Below the pieces are notes generated by a model. The model was given only the letters and a program-made list of their open reading frames with translations. It did not search any database and was not told the origin of the DNA. Shown here piece after piece: positions 26,286 through 35,113 of a stretch of 64,000 bases of DNA. Numbering within the stretch: the stretch's first letter is position 1; each line of letters begins with the position of its first letter. A program made the position numbers and the translations under genes. Origin of the DNA: Pseudomonas lini (GTDB lineage: Bacteria; Pseudomonadota; Gammaproteobacteria; Pseudomonadales; Pseudomonadaceae); contig NZ_JYLB01000007.1 of the NCBI RefSeq assembly GCF_001042905.1, positions 62,001-126,000 of the forward strand. The letters run 5' to 3'.

Positions 26286-26324
26286 CTTCTTCAACCGTCG
26301 CAGCTAGAAGCTTACCGCAGCTTC

Positions 26325-26852
26325 TCAGCCTTTATAGGCAGCAACCGACTTGGTGATCGCGTCGCGGGCGGCATCTGCGCCGGCCCAGCCTTCGATCTTC
26401 ACCCATTTGCCTTTTTCGAGATCTTTGTAGTTCGCGAAGAAGTGCTCGATCTGCTGGATCAGCAGAGGTGGCAGATCGGTGTATTCCTTCACGTCGACGT
26501 ACAGCTGGGACAGCTTGTCGTGTGGAACCGCGATCACTTTGGCATCGCCGCCGCCGTCGTCGGTCATGTTCAGGATGCCGACTGGACGCGCGCGGATTAC
26601 CGAACCTGGAGCAACCGGGTAAGGGGTCACGACCAGCACGTCGAGGGGATCACCGTCGTCGGCCAGGGTGTTCGGGATGTAACCGTAGTTGGCCGGGTAG
26701 AACATCGGGGTGGCCATGAAACGGTCAACGAACAGGCAGTCGCTGTCTTTGTCGATTTCGTATTTGATCGGCGCGTGGTTGGCCGGGATCTCGATCGCGA
26801 CGTAGATGTCGTTCGGCAGGTCTTTGCCAGCCGGAATCTTGCTGTAGCTCAT
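26325..26852 (-). CDS. ppa: Inorganic pyrophosphatase
   Basis: A 175-residue soluble family I pyrophosphatase that hydrolyses PPi and so drives biosynthetic reactions. The signature DGDPLDVLVVTP (about residues 66-77) supplies the metal-binding aspartates; NYGYIPNTLADDGDP, KVIAVP and the late IEHFFANYKDLEKGKWVKI block are family features. It is monocistronic, with its own terminator. Confidence 0.98.
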   Translation of the reverse strand: MSYSKIPAGKDLPNDIYVAIEIPANHAPIKYEIDKDSDCLFVDRFMATPMFYPANYGYIPNTLADDGDPLDVLVVTPYPVAPGSVIRARPVGILNMTDDGGGDAKVIAVPHDKLSQLYVDVKEYTDLPPLLIQQIEHFFANYKDLEKGKWVKIEGWAGADAARDAITKSVAAYKG

Positions 26853-26965
26853 TGGGCGGTGCCCCCGTTAGTTGACCAAAAACACTTGGCCGGATTGACC
26901 AAAAAGTGGCGGCGATTATAGGCATATTCCGCCACCGTTGCTATGTGCCAGAGGTCGTGTAGACC

Positions 26966-27778
26966 TTAGTCGTGTGCCTGATAGACAGGGTTCTCTGCCA
27001 GAAGTTGCCGCAGTCGGGCCAATGGATCCTGCCGATAAAACAGCTTCAGCTGCTCATAGACCTGTGGATAAGCCTCGTGCAGCAAATCCGGGGCGCTGAA
27101 GAAGTATTCGCTGGTGACCGCGAAGAACTCGGCGGGGTTTTCCGCTGCGTACGGGTCGATGGCGGTTTGCGCGTCAGGGTTGCGGTCCAGTTGCCGATCG
27201 AGGTCGTCATAGGCTTCTTGCATGACTTTGGCCCAGTCGCTGACGCGCATATCGGCATGCAGCGGGGGCAGGCCATTGGCGTCGCCGTTGAGCATGTCGA
27301 GTTTGTGCGCGAGTTCGTGGATGACCAGGTTATAGCCTTCCCAGCCACCGCTGGCCATCACGCCCGGCCAGGCGAGGATGATCGGGCCTTGTGGCCAGGC
27401 TTCGCCACTGTGTTCGCCGTCCCATTCGTGTTCGACGCCACTGGCATCGCGATGGCGCTGGGGGCTGAGGAAATCGTCGGGGTAGAGGATGATTTCGTGA
27501 AAGCCCTGATACCAGTTCAGATCGCCCAGATGCAGCAGCGGCAATTGGGCCTGGGCGGCGAGCAGCAGGCGTTGTTCCTGGTGAAGTTCTACGCCGGGCA
27601 GGGCGGTCAAGTGTTTGTCTTGCAGGAACAGCACGCAGGCTTCACGCAGCCATTGGTCTTCGGCTGCGCTGAGACCATCGAGAAAGCTCAGGTGATGGCG
27701 CACCCGTTGCCACATGTCGTCGGCAATCGGATGCCTGGTCAGGGTGCGCTGGCGTCGCCAGGCGCTAAGGGACCACAT
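26966..27778 (-). CDS. mtfA: M90-family zinc metallopeptidase (MtfA-like)
   Basis: A 270-residue cytosolic protein matching MtfA, a zinc peptidase related in fold to anthrax lethal factor. In E. coli MtfA binds the glucose-PTS repressor Mlc. The HExxH motif is in VIHELAHKLDMLNG (about residues 152-165), and the downstream ENPAEFFAVTSEYFF supplies the third metal ligand. Pseudomonads lack a classical Mlc-PTS glucose system, so the target here is likely different. It is 6 bases downstream of the dedA stop, in the same operon. Confidence 0.92.
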   Translation of the reverse strand: MWSLSAWRRQRTLTRHPIADDMWQRVRHHLSFLDGLSAAEDQWLREACVLFLQDKHLTALPGVELHQEQRLLLAAQAQLPLLHLGDLNWYQGFHEIILYPDDFLSPQRHRDASGVEHEWDGEHSGEAWPQGPIILAWPGVMASGGWEGYNLVIHELAHKLDMLNGDANGLPPLHADMRVSDWAKVMQEAYDDLDRQLDRNPDAQTAIDPYAAENPAEFFAVTSEYFFSAPDLLHEAYPQVYEQLKLFYRQDPLARLRQLLAENPVYQAHD

Positions 27779-27784
27779 CGTGAG

Positions 27785-28441
27785 TCAGCGGGGTTCGGCT
27801 TTGGACGCGGCATGACCGAGGCGGCTGCGGATCACGCTGATGATCATCGGTAGCAGAGACAGCAGGATGATGCCCACCACCAGCAGCGACAGGTTTTTCT
27901 TGATGAACGGTACGTTACCGAAGAAATAACCGAGGGTGACCAAGCCACCCACCCAGAGGATGGTGCCGAGGACGCTGAAGGCAAAGAAACGTGGGTAAGG
28001 CATTTTGCCAACGCCGGCGACGAACGGGGCAAAGGTGCGAATGATTGGCAGGAAGCGCGCCAGGGTCACGGTTTTGCCGCCGTGCTTGTCGTAGAAGTCG
28101 TGGGTTTGTTGCAGGTAGTCGCGGCGAAAGATTTTCGAGTTCGGGTTGCTGAACAGCCGTTCGCCAGCGGTGCGGCCGATTACATAGTTGGTGCTGTCAC
28201 CGAGAATCGCCGCCAGCATCAGCAGGCCGCCCAGCAGCACCGGGTCCATGCCGCCACCGGCCGCCACGGCGCCCGCGATGAACAGCAGAGAATCGCCCGG
28301 CAGGAATGGCATCACCACCAGACCGGTTTCGCAGAAGATCACCAGAAACAGAATGGCGTAAATCCATGCCCCGTAGTTAGTCACCAGCATGTCGAGGTAA
28401 ACATCGAGATGCAGGATAAGGTCGATAGGGTTGAAATCCAT
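27785..28441 (-). CDS. DedA-family membrane protein
   Basis: A 218-residue inner membrane protein of the DedA/VTT superfamily, linked to lipid-carrier scrambling such as undecaprenyl phosphate recycling and to membrane energetics. Family motifs: FCETGLVVMPFLPGDSLLFIAGAVAA (about residues 36-61), a conserved GDSTNYVIGR, and the re-entrant RFLPIIRTFAPFVAGVGKM segment with essential Arg residues. Start at 28441 (MDFNPIDLIL); a GTG at 28450 is possible. It precedes mtfA. A second DedA domain is in the fusion at 44446. Confidence 0.93.
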   Translation of the reverse strand: MDFNPIDLILHLDVYLDMLVTNYGAWIYAILFLVIFCETGLVVMPFLPGDSLLFIAGAVAAGGGMDPVLLGGLLMLAAILGDSTNYVIGRTAGERLFSNPNSKIFRRDYLQQTHDFYDKHGGKTVTLARFLPIIRTFAPFVAGVGKMPYPRFFAFSVLGTILWVGGLVTLGYFFGNVPFIKKNLSLLVVGIILLSLLPMIISVIRSRLGHAASKAEPR

Positions 28442-28635
28442 GGAAAGCACCTGTGGTGATGGCCCGACTCTGCAGGCCTGTGCGGATGGCTTCGCGTAAG
28501 ACTACAGCTAAGTGTGATTTTTCTTACGAGCCGGAAGAATGGGCATTATACGGGGTGACAAGTGAAAAACGCGTCGAGTTTGTAGCGGGGGATGTCGATG
28601 GGTCGACCATAGGTCTGTTGGCTTTGCACAATCCA

Positions 28636-28742
28636 CTGTGGTGAGGGGGCTTGCTCCCGTTGGAGTGCGAAGCGCTCCTGATCCGACCGGCGTGATTTAC
28701 GACGGCTGCGCAGCCGAACGGGGGCAAGCCCCCTCGCCACAG
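28636..28742. repeat. REP-type inverted pair, family C
   Basis: Inverted copies at 28636-28661 and 28717-28742 with core GGCGAGGGGGCTTGCCCCCG. They occupy the 325-base gap between the DedA gene and the acetyltransferase gene; the rest of the gap (28442-28635) is presumably the dedA promoter region and shows no gene. Confidence 0.88.
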
Positions 28743-28766
28743 AAGTCTGCCTCGCTGCCAAGGTGC

Positions 28767-29228
28767 TTAAATCCCGTCACTGATCGGCAACACGTAGTTC
28801 TTGAACTCGGTGTCTTCCTTGAACCCGATGGATTCATAGGTTTTTTGCGCAACATCGTTATTGCTGCTGGTGGAAACGCGCATGCGCACGGCATTGGTTT
28901 CTTTGGCCATTTTTTTCGCGGTGCGGATCAGGTTGTCGGCCACCAACTGGCGGCGGGCGTCTTCGGCGACGTAGATGTCGTTGAGGATCCATACGCGTTT
29001 AAGCGAAAGAGACGAAAAACTGGGGTACAACTGACAAAAACCCATCAGTTTGTTGTTGTCGTCATCGGCCAGGGCCAGGTAGATCACCGATTCCTTGCGC
29101 CGCAGGCGTTTCTCGAGGAATGCCCGGGACGAGTCTGGATACGGCAAGGAACCGTAAAATTCACGATATTTGACGAACAACGGGGTCAGCAGGTCGAGGT
29201 GTTCGAGGGTCGCTTGAATAATCCGCAT
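28767..29228 (-). CDS. GNAT-family N-acetyltransferase
   Basis: A 153-residue acetyl-CoA-dependent N-acetyltransferase. The GNAT core is visible: WILNDIYVAEDARRQLVADNLI (about residues 79-100, the pyrophosphate-binding A motif in diverged form) and the C-terminal AQKTYESIGFKEDTEFKNYVL B motif. It follows eutC by about 110 bases on the same strand and ends the ethanolamine operon. As I recall, an acetyltransferase gene sits next to eutC in P. aeruginosa as well, so the association is conserved. Substrate unknown; an amine from this pathway is only a guess. Confidence 0.88.
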   Translation of the reverse strand: MRIIQATLEHLDLLTPLFVKYREFYGSLPYPDSSRAFLEKRLRRKESVIYLALADDDNNKLMGFCQLYPSFSSLSLKRVWILNDIYVAEDARRQLVADNLIRTAKKMAKETNAVRMRVSTSSNNDVAQKTYESIGFKEDTEFKNYVLPISDGI

Positions 29229-29340
29229 GGTAGGTCTCGTCTTCAAGTGGCTGTCTTACGTGGTGACGGCGACGGGAAACCCTGGCGGCCGTGCATCGAT
29301 CCTGCCTGAAACCTGAATAGAAACGCAATGCGGAAACGGT

Positions 29341-30177
29341 TCAGGTAGCCGACGGGCTCAGTAGGAAATTACCTTTCATGTCTGCACCATTATCCGACTC
29401 CAGCGTCTGAACCTGGGCTTCGTCCTTCAGACTGACCCCCGATAACTGCCGCCGACAAGCTTCGCGCATCAAATACAGCAAACGGTGTGCCGCCATGCCG
29501 TAACTCAAGCCTTCGAGCCGGATATTCGAGATGCAGTTGCGATAGGCGTCCGTTAGTCCGACCTTGGGATTATAGGTGAAATACAGCCCCAGGCTGTCTG
29601 GCGAGCTCAAGCCGGGGCGTTCGCCGATCAATATGACGACCATTTTGGCGCCGAGCAGCTCGCCAATCTCGTCGGCCACCGCGACTCGGCCCTGTTCCAC
29701 AAGGATCACCGGTGACAGGGACCAACCCTCAGCGGCTGTCTGCTCTTCTATGCGCGCCAGAAACGGTAAGGTATGGCGATGAACGGCCAATGCCGAGAGG
29801 CCATCAGCCACCACAACGGCCAAATCGATCCCACCAGGATGGCTCAGCGCGTAGTCGCGCAGGGTCTGCGCCGACTCATCACTCAACTTTCGCCCCAAAT
29901 CAGGGCGCTGCAGATAGCTGTTCCGGTCCGTGGCGGCGCTGTGCAGCAGCAAACTTTCACGTCCGCGCTCGGCCAGTTGCGAACTGAGCCCCATGTGGTC
30001 GAACGGCAGGTGCACCGCATCCCGGGCCTGTGCATGGGCGTACTGAAAATCCAGCTGCGCGCTGGTCGGCATACTGGTGCCGGTGCGACCGAGGGCAATA
30101 CGTGCCGGGGTCAGGCGGCGCAGCTCCAGCAACGGGTTTTGCGGGTCGACAGGTGGTTTATCCATCTCAATACTCAT
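29341..30177 (-). CDS. eutC: Ethanolamine ammonia-lyase small subunit
   Basis: A 278-residue subunit of the adenosylcobalamin-dependent enzyme that splits ethanolamine into acetaldehyde and ammonia; EutB carries the active site and EutC helps bind the cofactor. Characteristic blocks: RIALGRTGTSMPTSAQLDFQYAHAQARDAV (about residues 29-58), GIDLAVVVADGLSA, and VILIGERPGLSSPDSLG. The start at 30177 (MSIEMDKPP) gives an ATGA overlap with eutB. Confidence 0.97.
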   Translation of the reverse strand: MSIEMDKPPVDPQNPLLELRRLTPARIALGRTGTSMPTSAQLDFQYAHAQARDAVHLPFDHMGLSSQLAERGRESLLLHSAATDRNSYLQRPDLGRKLSDESAQTLRDYALSHPGGIDLAVVVADGLSALAVHRHTLPFLARIEEQTAAEGWSLSPVILVEQGRVAVADEIGELLGAKMVVILIGERPGLSSPDSLGLYFTYNPKVGLTDAYRNCISNIRLEGLSYGMAAHRLLYLMREACRRQLSGVSLKDEAQVQTLESDNGADMKGNFLLSPSAT

Positions 30178-31568
30178 CCCAGTTGCGCCATGGCCTGACG
30201 GAAGGCCGGCGGCAGGTTGTCGCCGAAGTGAATTTTGCCGTCTGCCTGGGTGAAGATGCCCATGTTCGCCAGCCACTGTTCAAACTCCGGCGCCGGTTTC
30301 AGGCCCAAGGTTTTCCGGGCGTAGAGAGCATCGTGGAACGACGTGGTCTGGTAGTTGAGCATGATGTCGTCAGAACCGGGAATGCCCATGATGAAGTTGA
30401 TCCCGGCCACGCCCAGCAGGGTCAGCAGGGTATCCATGTCGTCCTGATCGGCTTCGGCGTGATTGGTGTAACAGATGTCGCAACCCATGGGCACACCCAG
30501 CAGCTTGCCGCAGAAGTGGTCTTCGAGCCCGGCACGGATGATCTGTTTGCCGTTGTAGAGGTATTCCGGGCCGATGAAGCCTACGACGGTGTTCACCAGA
30601 AACGGTTTGAAATGGCGTGCCACGGCGTAGGCGCGGGTTTCGCAGGTTTGTTGATCGATGCCGTGGTGGGCGTTGGCCGACAGGGCGCTGCCCTGGCCGG
30701 TCTCGAAGTACATCAGATTCTGGCCCAACGTGCCGCGATTCAGGCTCAAGCCCGCGTCATAGCCTTCCTGCAAGACGTTGAGGTTGATGCCGAAACTGGC
30801 ATTGGCCGCTTCCGTACCAGCGATCGACTGGAACACCAGGTCAAGCGGAACGCCGCGATTCACCGCCTCGATGGAGGTGGTGACGTGGGTCAGCACGCAG
30901 GCCTGTGTAGGAATTTCATAGCGCTGGATGATCGCATCGAGCATTTCCAGCATGGCGCAGATCGAAGCGATGCTGTCGGTGGCCGGGTTGATGCCGATCA
31001 TTGCATCACCGTTGCCGTACAGCAGACCGTCGAGGATGCTCGCGGCGATGCCGGCCGGTTCGTCGGTGGGGTGATTGGGTTGCAGGCGTGTCGAGAGCCG
31101 TCCGCGCAGGCCCAGAGTGCCGCGGAATTTGGTGACCACGCGGATTTTCTGCGCCACCAACACCAAGTCCTGCACGCGCATGATCTTCGACACAGCGGCG
31201 GCCATTTCCGGGGTCAGGCCCGGAGCGAGGGCGCGCAGGCTCTGTTCGTCGGCGGCGTCGCTGAGCAGCCAATCGCGAAAGCCGCCGACAGTGAGGTGGC
31301 TGACTGCTTTAAAAGCCTGTTTATCGTGAGTGTCGATGATCAGCCGGGTGACCTCATCGGCCTCGTAAGGAATCAGTACTTCCTGCAGGAAGTGAGTCAG
31401 CGGTATGTCTGCCAGGGCCATCTGCGCGGCCACGCGCTCGCCATCATTGAGGGCGGCAACGCCGGCCAGAAAGTCCCCGGAGCGCGCCGGGCTGGCTTTG
31501 GCCATGACGTCCTTGAGGCTGTCGAAGCGGTAGGTGTGGGCGCCGACCGTGTGAGCAAAACTCGCCAT
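30174..31568 (-). CDS. eutB: Ethanolamine ammonia-lyase large subunit
   Basis: A 464-residue TIM-barrel subunit holding the ethanolamine and cobalamin site. Family features: FKAVSHLTVGGFRDWLLSD, NPATDSIASICAMLEMLD, GLSLNRGTLGQNLMYFETGQGSALSANAHHG, and the CDICYTNHAEADQDD block. The start at 31568 (MASFAHTVGAHTYRF) is canonical. It works with eutC, and the neighbouring permease and aldehyde dehydrogenase supply uptake and acetaldehyde oxidation. No carboxysome shell genes are present, as expected for the short pseudomonad type of pathway. Confidence 0.98.
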   Translation of the reverse strand: MASFAHTVGAHTYRFDSLKDVMAKASPARSGDFLAGVAALNDGERVAAQMALADIPLTHFLQEVLIPYEADEVTRLIIDTHDKQAFKAVSHLTVGGFRDWLLSDAADEQSLRALAPGLTPEMAAAVSKIMRVQDLVLVAQKIRVVTKFRGTLGLRGRLSTRLQPNHPTDEPAGIAASILDGLLYGNGDAMIGINPATDSIASICAMLEMLDAIIQRYEIPTQACVLTHVTTSIEAVNRGVPLDLVFQSIAGTEAANASFGINLNVLQEGYDAGLSLNRGTLGQNLMYFETGQGSALSANAHHGIDQQTCETRAYAVARHFKPFLVNTVVGFIGPEYLYNGKQIIRAGLEDHFCGKLLGVPMGCDICYTNHAEADQDDMDTLLTLLGVAGINFIMGIPGSDDIMLNYQTTSFHDALYARKTLGLKPAPEFEQWLANMGIFTQADGKIHFGDNLPPAFRQAMAQLG

Positions 31569-31619
31569 ACAGATTCTCCGTGACGGCGCAGACAAGGCCT
31601 GCGCCGGGATTTGCGGCCG

Positions 31620-33068
31620 TTAGTGCAAGGCTTCTTCAGCTTTCTGAATGGCCGCGAACTCTTCTTCGGGCGTGCCTGCTACCAAGTGATGCCGACTGTA
31701 GAAAGCAAAGTAAGCAATTAACACTCCATAGATGATCGCGGCGCCAATCACCACCCGCGGATCCACCAGAAAACCCGCCACCACGGCGATGCAAGCCAAC
31801 ACCAGTGCCACGCCTGAGGTGAAGATACCGCCCGGCGTGCGGTACGGCCGATCCATTTTGGGGCGACGGATACGCAAGGTGATGTGTGCGGCCATCATCA
31901 GCACATAGGAGATGGTCGCGCCGAACACCGCCACCAGAATCAGCAGGTCGCCCTGGCCGGTCAGTGACAGACCGAAGCCGATGATGCCGGGAATGATCAA
32001 CGCCAGTACCGGCGCCTTGCTCTTGTTGGTTTCGGACAGTTTACGCGGCAGATAGCCGGCACGGGACAAGGCAAAGATCTGCCGCGAATAGGCATAGATG
32101 ATCGAGAAGAAACTGGCGATCAGCCCGGCCAGGCCCACAAGGTTGACGAAGCTGCCCATCCAGGTCGAGCCGCCATAGGCTTTGGTCAGCGCTTCGACCA
32201 ATGGGTTACCGGAGGTCAGCAGGGCGTTGGAGCCAGCACCACCAGGGCCGATGACCAGAATCAGCAAGGCAAAGCTCACCAGTACCAGCATGGCGCCGAT
32301 CAGCCCGCGGGGCAGGTCGCGTTTCGGGTTTTTGGTCTCTTCCGCCGCCAGTGGCACACCTTCGACGGCCAGGAAGAACCAGATTGCGTAAGGAATGGCT
32401 GCCCAGACGCCGACATAGCCGAAGGGCAGGAAGCTGCTGGCGCCCTTGGCCTCGGTCACCGGGATGTCCAGCAAATTGGCGACATTGAAGTGCGGCACCA
32501 TCGCGATCAGAAATACTGCCAATGCCAAGGCCGCGACGGCGGTGATGACGAACATCAACTTCAGGGCTTCGCCGACACCGAAAATGTGAATGGCGATAAA
32601 GATGATGTAGAACGCCAGGTAAATCATCCAGCCGCCAATGCCGAACAGCGACTCACAATACGCCCCGATAAACACTGCGATCGCCGCTGGGGCGATGGCG
32701 TACTCGATCAGGATCGCGGTTCCGGTGAGGAACCCGCCCCACGGCCCGAATGCGCTACGGGCAAATCCGTAGCCCCCGCCGGCGGTCGGGATCATCGAAG
32801 ACAATTCGGCCAGGGAGAAGCACATGCACAAGTACATGGTGGCCATCAGCAACGTGGCGAGAAACATGCCGCCCCATCCGCCTTGGGCCAAACCGAAGTT
32901 CCAGCCGGCGTAGTCACCTGAGATGACATAAGCCACACCCAGGCCCACCAGCAGGACCCAGCCCGCCGCACCTTTTTTCAGTTCACGTTGTTGGAAATAA
33001 TCGGAGCCGACTTTTTCGAAGTCGACCGAGGAGATAGCCGGCTGCGCGCTGGCTTGATCGCTAGGCAT
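31620..33068 (-). CDS. eat: Ethanolamine permease (APC superfamily)
   Basis: A 482-residue inner membrane permease with about 12 hydrophobic segments, starting VLLVGLGVAYVISGDYAGWNFGLAQGG. The APC-family GGYGFARSAFGPWGGF and AVEGVPLAAEETKNPKRDLPRG motifs are present. It closely fits the ethanolamine permease group found with eutBC in pseudomonads. The ATG at 33068 is chosen because an AGGTGA site sits just upstream; a GTG nine bases earlier lies inside that site. Co-directional with eutB, 51 bases apart. Confidence 0.92.
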   Translation of the reverse strand: MPSDQASAQPAISSVDFEKVGSDYFQQRELKKGAAGWVLLVGLGVAYVISGDYAGWNFGLAQGGWGGMFLATLLMATMYLCMCFSLAELSSMIPTAGGGYGFARSAFGPWGGFLTGTAILIEYAIAPAAIAVFIGAYCESLFGIGGWMIYLAFYIIFIAIHIFGVGEALKLMFVITAVAALALAVFLIAMVPHFNVANLLDIPVTEAKGASSFLPFGYVGVWAAIPYAIWFFLAVEGVPLAAEETKNPKRDLPRGLIGAMLVLVSFALLILVIGPGGAGSNALLTSGNPLVEALTKAYGGSTWMGSFVNLVGLAGLIASFFSIIYAYSRQIFALSRAGYLPRKLSETNKSKAPVLALIIPGIIGFGLSLTGQGDLLILVAVFGATISYVLMMAAHITLRIRRPKMDRPYRTPGGIFTSGVALVLACIAVVAGFLVDPRVVIGAAIIYGVLIAYFAFYSRHHLVAGTPEEEFAAIQKAEEALH

Positions 33069-33148
33069 AGGGTTCACCTGTTCTTATTGTTTTTTAGTCG
33101 GCGTTTTTGCCGGGGTGGCGCTAGATATTTCTGCTGAATGTTCAACCG

Positions 33149-33197
33149 CTTCGCGAGCAAGCCCGTTCCCACAGGGGAAGTGGCTTGCTCGCGACAG
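33149..33197. repeat. Degenerate REP-type pair, family A
   Basis: A copy reading TCGCGAGCAAGCCCG at 33149-33175 is followed closely by a shortened inverted copy ending at 33197, in the gap between the permease and aldehyde dehydrogenase genes. It could modulate read-through inside the operon. Confidence 0.75.
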
Positions 33198-33201
33198 GCG
33201 T

Positions 33202-34722
33202 TTAGAAGAAGCCCAATGGATTGATGTCGTAGCTCACCAGCAGGTTTTTGGTCTGCTGATAGTGGTCGAGCATCATTTTGTGGGTTTCACGACCGACGCC
33301 GGACTTCTTGTAACCACCGAACGCGGCGTGCGCCGGGTACAGGTGGTAGCAGTTGGTCCACACGCGACCGGCCTTGATGGCGCGGCCCATGCGGTAGGCG
33401 CGGTTGATATCGCGGGTCCAGAGACCGGCGCCCAGGCCGAACTCGGTGTCGTTGGCGATGGCCAGGGCTTCGGCTTCGTCCTTGAAGGTGGTGATGCTCA
33501 CCACCGGGCCAAAGATTTCTTCCTGGAACACGCGCATTTTGTTAGTGCCCTTGAGCAGGGTCGGCTGGATGTAATACCCGGTCGCCAGGCTGCCCTCGAG
33601 TTTTTCCACCTTGCCACCGGTCAGCAGCTCGGCGCCTTCGCCCTTGGCGATTTCCAGGTACGAGAGGATTTTGTCGAATTGCTGCTCGGACGCCTGGGCG
33701 CCGACCATGGTGTCAGTGTCCAGCGGGTCGCCACGTTTGATCGACAGCACTTTCTTCATCACGACTTTCATGAAGTCGTCGTAGATCGACTCTTGCACCA
33801 ATGCACGGGATGGGCAGGTGCAGACTTCGCCTTGGTTGAAGAACGCCAGCACCAGGCCTTCGGCGGCTTTTTCGATGAAGGTTTCTTCGGCTTGCATGAT
33901 GTCGGCGAAGAAGATGTTTGGCGACTTGCCACCCAGCTCCACGGTGGACGGAATGATGTTCTCGGCGGCGCATTTCATGATGTGCGAGCCGACCGGGGTC
34001 GAGCCGGTGAAGGCGATCTTGGCGATGCGCTTGCTGGTGGCCAGGGCTTCCCCGGCTTCTTTGCCGAAGCCTTGCACCACATTGAGTACGCCGGGTGGCA
34101 ACAGGTCGCCGATCAGTTCCATCAGCACGGTGATGCCCAGCGGGGTTTGCTCGGCCGGTTTGAGGACCACGCAGTTACCGGCGGCCAGGGCCGGGGCGAG
34201 TTTCCAGGCGGCCATCAGAATCGGGAAGTTCCACGGAATGATCTGCCCGACCACGCCCAGCGGTTCATGGATGTGATAGGCCACGGTGTTGCCGTCGATC
34301 TCGGCGGCGCTGCCTTCCTGGGCGCGGATGCAACCGGCGAAGTAGCGGAAATGGTCGGCGGCCAGCGGGATGTCGGCGTTGAGGGTTTCGCGCACGGCCT
34401 TGCCGTTGTCCCAGGATTCGGTGATCGCCAGCACTTCCAGGTTCTGTTCGATGCGATCGGCGATTTTCAGCAGGACCAGCGAGCGAGCCTGGGCGGACGT
34501 GGCGCCCCAGGCATCGGCGGCGGCATGGGCCGCGTCCAGGGCCTTTTCGATGTCTTCGGCGGTGGAACGCGGGAATTCGGCAATAGGTTGGCCGTTGACC
34601 GGCGACGTATTGGTGAAGTACTGACCTTTGACAGGCGCGACGAACTCGCCGCCGATGTAGTTACCGTATTTGCTCTTGAACGAAACGATAGCGCCTTCAG
34701 TACCGGGGTGAGCGTAACGCAT
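33202..34722 (-). CDS. exaC: NAD-dependent acetaldehyde/aldehyde dehydrogenase (ExaC/AcoD type)
   Basis: A 506-residue aldehyde dehydrogenase, here probably oxidising the acetaldehyde released by EutBC to acetate. Motifs: IIPWNFPILMAAWKLAPALAAGN, the NAD-loop FTGSTPVGS, the general-base VELGGKSPN, and the catalytic cysteine in FNQGEVCTCPSR. The start at 34722 (MRYAHPGTEG) follows a GGAGAAACC ribosome site; a much longer upstream frame passes through the promoter and was rejected. First gene of the operon, with a sigma-54 promoter 67 bases upstream. Confidence 0.93.
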   Translation of the reverse strand: MRYAHPGTEGAIVSFKSKYGNYIGGEFVAPVKGQYFTNTSPVNGQPIAEFPRSTAEDIEKALDAAHAAADAWGATSAQARSLVLLKIADRIEQNLEVLAITESWDNGKAVRETLNADIPLAADHFRYFAGCIRAQEGSAAEIDGNTVAYHIHEPLGVVGQIIPWNFPILMAAWKLAPALAAGNCVVLKPAEQTPLGITVLMELIGDLLPPGVLNVVQGFGKEAGEALATSKRIAKIAFTGSTPVGSHIMKCAAENIIPSTVELGGKSPNIFFADIMQAEETFIEKAAEGLVLAFFNQGEVCTCPSRALVQESIYDDFMKVVMKKVLSIKRGDPLDTDTMVGAQASEQQFDKILSYLEIAKGEGAELLTGGKVEKLEGSLATGYYIQPTLLKGTNKMRVFQEEIFGPVVSITTFKDEAEALAIANDTEFGLGAGLWTRDINRAYRMGRAIKAGRVWTNCYHLYPAHAAFGGYKKSGVGRETHKMMLDHYQQTKNLLVSYDINPLGFF

Positions 34723-34788
34723 GATGGGTTTCTCCTTGGCTTTTGTGCTTATAAGGGAGGACGCGCTAAAGCGCTGCATTAAGCGTAG

Positions 34789-34804
34789 AGCAAAGGTCGG
34801 GCCA
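34789..34804 (-). promoter_or_regulatory. Sigma-54 promoter of the ethanolamine operon
   Basis: On the minus strand TGGCCCG-N4-TTGCT matches the sigma-54 consensus TGGCACG-N4-TTGCW at all but one position, with correct GG/GC spacing. It points at the aldehyde dehydrogenase gene, leaving a leader of about 55 bases. A sigma-54 activator gene is adjacent and divergent. Confidence 0.85.
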
Positions 34805-34878
34805 GCGCCTTGCAGGTCCGGTAAATCAAGGCCTTGCGTGTTTTTTGTCGGACGGATGGGTGGCGTTTGTGACGCTTG

Positions 34879-34907
34879 CGGTACAGCCGCCGTGACACTT
34901 TGTACCG
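34879..34907. promoter_or_regulatory. Candidate upstream activator site for the sigma-54 regulator
   Basis: CGGTACA and TGTACCG form a perfect 7-base inverted repeat with a 15-base spacer, about 75 bases upstream of the sigma-54 promoter. Further TTGTG/CACAA half-sites surround it. Distance and dyad symmetry fit an enhancer site for the divergent activator. Confidence 0.5.
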
Positions 34908-34986
34908 TTTGTGGCACAACGTGTGACTGGCGGGTCTTGCCAGCATTGCAATGCAGGCTAGGCTGGAGGATGCTCGAACCTCCCTC

Positions 34987-35082
34987 CCTGTAGGAGCGAG
35001 GCTTGCCCGCGAAGGCCATGATGCGGTTTGCCTGATGCACCGCGTTATCGTTCTTCGCGGGCAAGCCTCGCTCCTACAGGGG
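34987..35082. repeat. REP-type inverted pair, family B
   Basis: Inverted copies at 34987-35014 and 35052-35082 with core GTAGGAGCGAGGCTTGCC lie immediately before the activator gene, an unusual 5' position for this repeat class. The 391-base gap 34723-35113 otherwise holds the sigma-54 promoter and its putative activator site. Confidence 0.88.
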
Positions 35083-35113
35083 GATGTAAACCGCTCGGGG
35101 AGAATAATAAGAA

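Noticed and set aside
30030..31583. A 517-codon open frame on the plus strand
   Set aside because: Antisense to eutB, which has complete family features.
33115..34782. A 555-codon open frame on the plus strand
   Set aside because: Antisense to the aldehyde dehydrogenase gene; no recognisable domain.
34910..34925. Second sigma-54-like sequence on the plus strand (TGGCACA-N4-GTGA)
   Set aside because: The -24 part fits but the -12 part lacks the TTGC core, so it was not called as a promoter of the activator gene.
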